From Prochlorococcus sp. AH-716-J09 (GTDB lineage Bacteria; Cyanobacteriota; Cyanobacteriia; PCC-6307; Cyanobiaceae): a DNA stretch of 42,592 nucleotides. Below, piece after piece: positions 37,384 to 42,592 of the stretch. The position numbers and the translations under genes were made by a program. Numbering within the stretch: position 1 is the stretch's first letter; each line of letters opens with the position of its first letter. The notes beneath the pieces are model-generated. The model made no database searches, had not been told where the DNA came from, and was given only the letters and a program-made list of their open reading frames with translations. Location: the NCBI GenBank assembly GCA_028408915.1, contig JAOOLS010000003.1, positions 1 through 42,592 of the forward strand. The letters run 5' to 3'.

Positions 37384-37548
37384 ATGAATTTAAAAAGATC
37401 ACCATTCGCAATTCAAGATAAAAAGGCAAGAGATCTTGATAATCCAAAAGATTATCCAACAATTGCAGATTTAATGAGAGATCAGGAAGTTCCACAAGAT
37501 TACGCAAATACAGTTCACCATCGTAGAGATTTAGACTCTCTCGGTTAG
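37384..37548 (+). CDS. Small hypothetical protein (54 aa)
   Basis: MNLKRSPFAIQDKKARDLDNPKDYPTIADLMRDQEVPQDYANTVHHRRDLDSLG*. Confidence 0.5.
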   Translation: MNLKRSPFAIQDKKARDLDNPKDYPTIADLMRDQEVPQDYANTVHHRRDLDSLG

Positions 37549-37616
37549 TTTACGAGAATGGCTATTTACTAATTTTTAAAAATTAACGATTATGAATGAT
37601 GTGATTTGTGATTCAT

Positions 37617-37784
37617 TCATAAGATAATATTTTCTTCCTCAAGTTTTTTTTTAAGCTCTATAGGCATATATGCAATATCTTTTTTTATTGCATTAATGGC
37701 ATCTCTATACTTTTCAGGTTCATCTAAAAGCATTTTTATTAAATTGTATTGACTTTCGATTTCTTCAGAAGAGAATTTTCCCAT
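37617..37784 (-). CDS. Small hypothetical protein (55 aa)
   Basis: MGKFSSEEIESQYNLIKMLLDEPEKYRDAINAIKKDIAYMPIELKKKLEEENIIL*. Confidence 0.55.
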   Translation of the reverse strand: MGKFSSEEIESQYNLIKMLLDEPEKYRDAINAIKKDIAYMPIELKKKLEEENIIL

Positions 37785-37806
37785 AAAAAATATGTACTAC
37801 CCTTTT

Positions 37807-37825
37807 ATATTAAATCAACAGTCAA
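37807..37825 (-). promoter_or_regulatory. Promoter-like element TTGACTGTTGATTTAATAT (minus strand)
   Basis: 23 bp upstream of the ORF starting at 37784. Confidence 0.45.
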
Positions 37826-37844
37826 ACACTAAAAAGATTATTTA

Positions 37845-38156
37845 TTAGTTAGAGGCTGCTGCAATTTCTTTATGGACGGAGAGAAATTCTTTATCTGTTA
37901 GAACTGGTGTAACTTCAATTTCTACGCCAAAATTATCGACCCAGATACTACTCCATTTCCAAATATTCTGATGGTTTGAAGATTCAACTATCGCCCAACC
38001 ATTAGCTCCCTCAGGATTTACTACTCGATTAAGAACTTTAAACCCATCAAATTCATCACCTTCGCATCCTCCTTCCACAAAACCCGCAAAAGCTTCAGCC
38101 CCTTGCATATGACTTTCTTGATCTGGAAATTGCCAGTGTACGATGTAAGTTTGCAT
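37845..38156 (-). CDS. DUF3303-like protein
   Basis: MQTYIVHWQFPDQESHMQGAEAFAGFVEGG...NGWAIVESSNHQNIWKWSSIW. Confidence 0.78.
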   Translation of the reverse strand: MQTYIVHWQFPDQESHMQGAEAFAGFVEGGCEGDEFDGFKVLNRVVNPEGANGWAIVESSNHQNIWKWSSIWVDNFGVEIEVTPVLTDKEFLSVHKEIAAASN

Positions 38157-38257
38157 GAATAAAATTATTTTTTTAATTATTAATTATCAAATTTAAAAAT
38201 TAAATAAAAAGTCTTTAAACACTAATTAAAAACTCATTAACCCAAAGGCAAGAAAAC

Positions 38258-38448
38258 AAAAAAAAAGACTCTTACGAGCCTAGGTGATGGGGACTCCTAT
38301 AATGACAAATTAAACAGAAACAAACAACCCCATCAATAGGTAATTTTAAATACTTACAAACACCATATGTAGTGCTAAGATTTTAAAAAGGCTGGGTGAT
38401 GGGGATTATCCCGCTTTTTGATTGGGGCGAAGCTAACGCCCTTTTTTT
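38258..38448 (+). ncRNA. Candidate structured ncRNA/leader (copy B), outward terminators at both ends
   Basis: GGGCG-aagctaa-CGCCC-T7 at 38425-38448; minus-strand GGCTC-gtaa-GAGTC-T9 at the other end; similar to reverse complement of 23004-23196. Confidence 0.65.
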
Positions 38449-38712
38449 ATGGAAAAATTTACTTTAATCAATAAAGCCAGATCGAGGATTAAAGTATTTG
38501 AACCTTTTGAAGAAAGTTCTAAGAACTCTTATATGGTTAATGTAATTTTAATCTCTTATGGTTGCGTTTTTAAGCGATCAAGTAAGCCAGTTATGAAAGG
38601 CTCTAAGGTTGAATCTATCGAAGAAGCGAGAAAAGAATATAAAAAACTTTTAGAGCAAGGGTGGGAAAAAACTTATAGATTCAATAGTTATTTTTTAAAA
38701 AATGGTGAATAG
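38449..38712 (+). CDS. DUF1651-family protein
   Basis: MEKFTLINKARSRIKVFEPF...SIEEARKEYKKLLEQGWEKTYRF; ATG abuts the upstream terminator T-run. Confidence 0.7.
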   Translation: MEKFTLINKARSRIKVFEPFEESSKNSYMVNVILISYGCVFKRSSKPVMKGSKVESIEEARKEYKKLLEQGWEKTYRFNSYFLKNGE

Positions 38713-38781
38713 GTACTTTACCTAAAATTTGACATTATTAAAAATTAATTGCTAGATAAGCTTCAGGATGGAAGATTGAAC

Positions 38782-38949
38782 ATGAAAAATGAAATTTATT
38801 CAAATATTAAAGATTCAGATGCTTTGGAAAGTTTTTTTGAATGTATAACTTCTTGTAGCATCAATAGTGAGGGATTAGATTGCACAACAGCATGTTATTT
38901 AAAACATTTAGAACCAAACAATATTGATTATCCTTTAAAATTTTCATAA
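38782..38949 (+). CDS. Small Cys-containing protein
   Basis: MKNEIYSNIKDSDALESFFECITSCSINSEGLDCTTACYLKHLEPNN. Confidence 0.55.
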   Translation: MKNEIYSNIKDSDALESFFECITSCSINSEGLDCTTACYLKHLEPNNIDYPLKFS

Positions 38950-38981
38950 GCAAAGCTTATTAACAATTTTAAATTTCATTG

Positions 38982-39095
38982 ATGTTATTCCCACCACCTC
39001 AAGTTATTTTTGGTCTATTGCTTTTATCTATAGCAGTAGTTCTTATCTGGGATATTAGATACAATCCTTTTGGAGAAGACGAAGACGGAATTTAA
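38982..39095 (+). CDS. Small single-TM protein (37 aa)
   Basis: MLFPPPQVIFGLLLLSIAVVLIWDIRYNPFGEDEDGI*. Confidence 0.5.
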   Translation: MLFPPPQVIFGLLLLSIAVVLIWDIRYNPFGEDEDGI

Positions 39096-39394
39096 TCTTC
39101 AACTAGGAAGCTGATTTGTAGGTGGTGCGTGAAATTGCCGTTTCTTTCTTTTGAGTCTTTTGTAAGCGACTAAAGAGCCTAATAATAACAATGTAAAAGC
39201 TATTGAGTTAATCATATCAAGTAGTTTTATATATATAAAAACAAATATGTTCTAAATATCAATGACTAAAGTTATTTTTTCAAAAAGTGATTATTTATGG
39301 AGTAATTTTTAATATTTAGCTTTTTTCATTAGTTACCTAAAACAAATAAAAGAAAATGCTTATCTGACCAAAAGTAATTGCTATATAATAAAAA

Positions 39395-39499
39395 TCATTT
39401 TTTATTATTTCTCATTTGATATTGCAGAACAGCTTTAAGATGTTGTACTTCTTTTTCTAAAGTTTCAATTCTTTTTTCTAGTTCTTCATTAGTTGCCAT
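39395..39499 (-). CDS. Small coiled-coil protein (34 aa)
   Basis: MATNEELEKRIETLEKEVQHLKAVLQYQMRNNKK*. Confidence 0.5.
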   Translation of the reverse strand: MATNEELEKRIETLEKEVQHLKAVLQYQMRNNKK

Positions 39500-39592
39500 A
39501 TTTTTTAGAAATAAATTTCTTGTTTTATACTATAGAAAATTGACTTGTTACTCATGGTAAATGTCTAATAAGTAATAGAACCTATTGATGTG

Positions 39593-39657
39593 CATAATCT
39601 CCCTAGATAAATTATGCAAGGTATAAATCTAGGGGTAATTTATGAGTGGAGATTATG
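39593..39657 (+). promoter_or_regulatory. Leader stem-loop overlapping the start of a small ORF
   Basis: CATAATCTCC (39593-39602) pairs GGAGATTATG (39648-39657); CCCTAGAT (39601-39608) pairs ATCTAGGG (39627-39634). Confidence 0.5.
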
Positions 39658-39785
39658 AGACACTTGAAATAAATCAACCAAAAATTACATATTTTCAGAA
39701 AAGATCCGAAAATAATACAGAATGGTTAGATGAATTAATCAACCAAATTGAAGATATGAAAAACAATATATCCAAATCTGCTTAA
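39642..39785 (+). CDS. Small hypothetical protein (47 aa)
   Basis: MSGDYETLEINQPKITYFQKRSENNTEWLDELINQIEDMKNNISKSA*; stop overlaps next ATG. Confidence 0.5.
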   Translation: MSGDYETLEINQPKITYFQKRSENNTEWLDELINQIEDMKNNISKSA

Positions 39786-39901
39786 TGACAGAAAAAGAGT
39801 TGAAGGAATTAGAGAAATTCGCAAAAGAAAATGGATACAATGACGAGCTAAAAGATATATATTTAAGGGAAGTTATTGACAGAAATAAAGAATATGAATG
39901 A
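39785..39901 (+). CDS. Small hypothetical protein (38 aa)
   Basis: MTEKELKELEKFAKENGYNDELKDIYLREVIDRNKEYE*; start and stop both overlap neighbouring ORFs. Confidence 0.5.
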   Translation: MTEKELKELEKFAKENGYNDELKDIYLREVIDRNKEYE

Positions 39902-40128
39902 GATCAAATTTTCGACAAAATATTCGACTAGCTACAAACATTCTTTTAGTTATTGGTACTTTTGCTATTGCTTTAAAGATTGCTCCAACAGCAATGGTAT
40001 ATCAGGAAAAAAATTTATGTATTAAATATTTAAAACATCAAATAGATCGAGACAAACTTATCAAAAGACTAAAAATAGTTAAACAAGCAAATCCATCTAG
40101 TATTTGTGACTCTATCCTTAAAAGTTAA
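39898..40128 (+). CDS. Small hypothetical membrane protein (76 aa)
   Basis: ORF overlapping upstream stop (ATGA). Confidence 0.55.
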   Translation: MRSNFRQNIRLATNILLVIGTFAIALKIAPTAMVYQEKNLCIKYLKHQIDRDKLIKRLKIVKQANPSSICDSILKS

Positions 40129-40130
40129 AA

Positions 40131-40583
40131 ATGAAGATTAAGTCATTTGCCCCCTTAATTGCAGTCTTTGGCACTTCATTTCTTATCACCATTACATTGC
40201 TTAAAAGTTTCCAAATTTTTATGGGGATATCAATTTGTCTTTTAGCGATGCTTAAGCTTATGGATATTGAAGCTTTTGGAACAAGTTATAAGAAATATGA
40301 TTTAATTTCCTCTCAATTTGCTAGCTAGATATATATTTATAATTTTTTTTAATTAATAATTGGGATAAGTTTTCTTAATTCTTCTCCACCTTCTCTAATT
40401 ATTTTTATTGCTCTAGTTTTAGGAATTTCTGGAATGATTTCAGTATTTAAGGCCGTTTATTTGGATAAATTAAAATTAAATTGTGCATGTATCGGTGGAT
40501 AAGTAAAAACTCCTTTGGGAATTATTAGTTTTATCGAAAATCATTTAATGTCAATTATGGGTGTCCTGCTTTTGATTAAATAG
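40131..40583 (+). pseudogene. Decayed MauE/DoxX-like membrane protein gene with in-frame stops
   Basis: MKIKSFAPLIAVFG...MLKLMDIEAFGTSYKKYDLISSQFAS* ... FKAVYLDKLKLNCACIGG*VKTPLGIISFIENHLMSIMGVLLLIK*, all in one frame. Confidence 0.6.
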
Positions 40584-40644
40584 CACTTTTGCAAATTTTC
40601 ATTTATTGTAAATTAAAAAATAAAATTTAATCGTCTTAATTTGT

Positions 40645-41163
40645 ATGGCAATTAATAAAGTATTTATAAAAACCAGATTTTTAAATTATCTAATTGCTTC
40701 TGGAATGCTTTTTGCAAATACAAATAACGTTCAAAGGATTAGTGCAGAAACGTTAGAAAATATAGATATCCCAAAAGTTGTTTCTTACAGATCAGCATCA
40801 TGTGGTTGTTGCAAAAAATGGATCAATCATTTAAGAGATAATGGATTACAAGTTGTTGATAATATAGTTGAAGATGTTTCAGCAATTAAAAACCAATATC
40901 AAATTCCCAATAATCTGAGATCATGTCACTCTGCTCAAATAGCTAACTATACGATTGAAGGACATGTACCGATTGAATCAATCAACAAACTTTTTATAGA
41001 AAAACCAAATATTAATGGGATAGCAGTTCCGGGCATGCCAATTGGCTCTCCAGGGATGGAAATGAATTCTCACCAATCGCACTCTCATGATTATGAGAAC
41101 TACAAAGTAGTTTCATTTAGTAAAACTGGCAAAACAAAAATATTTGATAAAATCTCTCCTTAA
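40645..41163 (+). CDS. DUF411-family (CopG-like) metal-binding protein
   Basis: VSYRSASCGCCKKWINHLRDNGLQVVDN...IPNNLRSCHSAQIANYTIEGHVPIESINKLF...GIAVPGMPIGSPGME. Confidence 0.9.
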   Translation: MAINKVFIKTRFLNYLIASGMLFANTNNVQRISAETLENIDIPKVVSYRSASCGCCKKWINHLRDNGLQVVDNIVEDVSAIKNQYQIPNNLRSCHSAQIANYTIEGHVPIESINKLFIEKPNINGIAVPGMPIGSPGMEMNSHQSHSHDYENYKVVSFSKTGKTKIFDKISP

Positions 41164-41184
41164 TACAAATACTTATTTGAAATA

Positions 41185-41406
41185 ATGCATATTTTTCTTA
41201 GAAATTTTAAATTTTTTATTTTTTTATTTTCCTTATCTCTAAATTTCAATAGTTATTCGCATGCACATATGAGGGGTACATTTCTTTCTGAAGAGGACGC
41301 CGAAAATAGATCTTTAGAACTTGGTTGCGAAGGAATACATAAGAATCAAGATAAATGGATGCCGTGCAAAAACGAAAAAGAATTACATATCTATTTGAGG
41401 AAATAG
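41185..41406 (+). CDS. DUF3721-like secreted protein
   Basis: HMRGTFLSEEDAENRSLELGCEGIHKNQDKWMPCKNEKELHIYL. Confidence 0.75.
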   Translation: MHIFLRNFKFFIFLFSLSLNFNSYSHAHMRGTFLSEEDAENRSLELGCEGIHKNQDKWMPCKNEKELHIYLRK

Positions 41407-41667
41407 ATGGAAAAATTAAAAGCAAATCAAAGAAAAATTCACAGAAAAATAACCGCAATTTCAGCAATCCCATTACTATTAACTATTTTATCTGGAACTA
41501 TTTATAGTATTCTTCAGCCACTAGGAATAGATGCTTTTTGGTTAATAAAATGGCATACAGGTAATTTTGGCATTATTAATTTGCAACCTTTTTACTCAAT
41601 TTTTCTAGGTATAACTTCAATAATCTCAATAATATCTGGCGTTAAACTATTACAAAAAAAATCTTAG
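41407..41667 (+). CDS. Small PepSY-TM-like membrane protein
   Basis: RKIHRKITAISAIPLLLTILSGTIYSIL...IKWHTGNFG; ATG directly follows upstream stop. Confidence 0.6.
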   Translation: MEKLKANQRKIHRKITAISAIPLLLTILSGTIYSILQPLGIDAFWLIKWHTGNFGIINLQPFYSIFLGITSIISIISGVKLLQKKS

Positions 41668-41699
41668 ATATATTCTAAACCAAGCCAAAATTTAATTAA

Positions 41700-41900
41700 T
41701 TAATTAATCCTATTTGCTCCCCCACTTACTAAGAAAATTATCGCTCCTAGTGCCATTGTTGCTACACCCATATAAGGGTATTTCTTAATTCTTGATTTAG
41801 TAATTGGAAGCCATGAAAGGTATCTATCAGATTTATTTAATTCATTTTTTTTTGGTCTAGGTGGTAATCCTAATTCTTCTCTTCTTTTAGCTTCGCCCAT
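41700..41900 (-). CDS. DUF2839-family membrane protein
   Basis: MGEAKRREELGLPPRPKK...YPYMGVATMALGAIIFLVSGG. Confidence 0.85.
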   Translation of the reverse strand: MGEAKRREELGLPPRPKKNELNKSDRYLSWLPITKSRIKKYPYMGVATMALGAIIFLVSGGANRIN

Positions 41901-42006
41901 AATCTTAAATTTGTTTATTTATCAATATTAAAAATTATGTTCTACACCTGCGAGTAAACTTTATTAAAAACAGAGGTCCTTTATAGAAAAATAAATTATT
42001 TAAAAT

Positions 42007-42294
42007 TTATTTAGCCTTCTTTAAATATAGATTCTTTGTATTTGCCTGATCTGATGTAAATAACAAAATTAATATAGTTCCAACTAGAAATGAAAAAATC
42101 ATTGTCAAACCAACAACTTCAACCATTTCACTGGGCAGATAATTTAGAAACATAATCAATAGATCTCTTATTTTAAACTTAGCAATTTTATTTTTTATGT
42201 AAAGTAAGTATTCCTCCTTAAATTTCAAAAAGAACTTTTTAGACTTTTTAATCATTAATTTATTTTTTCGATTATCGATTATTAAAAACAACAT
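42007..42294 (-). CDS. Hypothetical membrane protein
   Basis: 95-aa ORF, one TM segment. Confidence 0.5.
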   Translation of the reverse strand: MLFLIIDNRKNKLMIKKSKKFFLKFKEEYLLYIKNKIAKFKIRDLLIMFLNYLPSEMVEVVGLTMIFSFLVGTILILLFTSDQANTKNLYLKKAK

Positions 42295-42369
42295 AATTTT
42301 GATGCTTTTACTATTGATTTAATTTATATAAATGGCAAATTTAATTCAGTAATTAAGAGTTAAACAAAT

Positions 42370-42592
42370 ATGTTTAAAGAGAAAAATAAACAAATTAAAA
42401 CCTCACCCAATAAATCAAATTTAGATCAAGTTTTATGGTTTATAGAAAATTATTTGCCCCAAAAGAAAGATCAAGGTGTTCAAAAAAAATTGTATATGGA
42501 TAATCTAGAAGCAGAGACTATTAACATATTTTCTAAATTAGCCTCTTCACGTTCTAAAACATTATTACCAACTACAAAAAATACTACAATCT
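42370..42592 (+). CDS. Hypothetical protein, 3' truncated by window edge
   Basis: MFKEKNKQIKTSPNKSNLDQVLWFIENYLPQKKDQGVQKKLYMDNLEAETINIFSKLASSRSKTLLPTTKNTTI... Confidence 0.55.
   Translation, partial: MFKEKNKQIKTSPNKSNLDQVLWFIENYLPQKKDQGVQKKLYMDNLEAETINIFSKLASSRSKTLLPTTKNTTI

Overview
AT-rich picocyanobacterial DNA, most likely a high-light Prochlorococcus, inferred from gene content: SLH/Som-type porins, phoB/phoR/pstS, arsJ-GAPDH, hli, DUF1651, DUF3303, DUF2839. The main feature is a hypervariable region of about 25 kb anchored on a complete tRNA-Pro(UGG) at 8803-8876. Downstream lie five 43-45-nt copies of the tRNA 3' half (22325, 24302, 26703, 28171 divergent, 30626) and one truncated anticodon-loop core (33761). 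A 5'-half duplicate lies upstream (8144). No recombinase gene is in the window. I read the copies as attachment-site scars that divide the region into 7 cargo modules, the architecture expected of tRNA-targeting mobile elements such as tycheposons. Most junctions also carry a pair of short direct repeats (10-12-bp period). On the left side the pair starts 96-98 bp after the core in most modules; on the right it lies about 107-111 or 145-149 bp before the next core. The repeat sequence differs between modules but matches at the two ends of modules 1, 2, 3 and 5. This looks like a set of cognate recombinase arm sites with different specificities. Module 1 (13.4 kb) carries a phosphate-stress/arsenate-detoxification cluster. 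Modules 3 and 5 each carry a stand-alone intimin/invasin-type inverse-autotransporter beta-domain gene followed by a divergent secreted partner. Other findings: a ~190-bp inverted-duplicate candidate ncRNA/leader with outward-facing terminators, a shared TTGAC-N8-TANNAT promoter-like element, two decayed genes (DUF1651 frameshift; MauE/DoxX-like with in-frame stops), and three porin paralogs. All calls are from reading the sequence; no searches were run.
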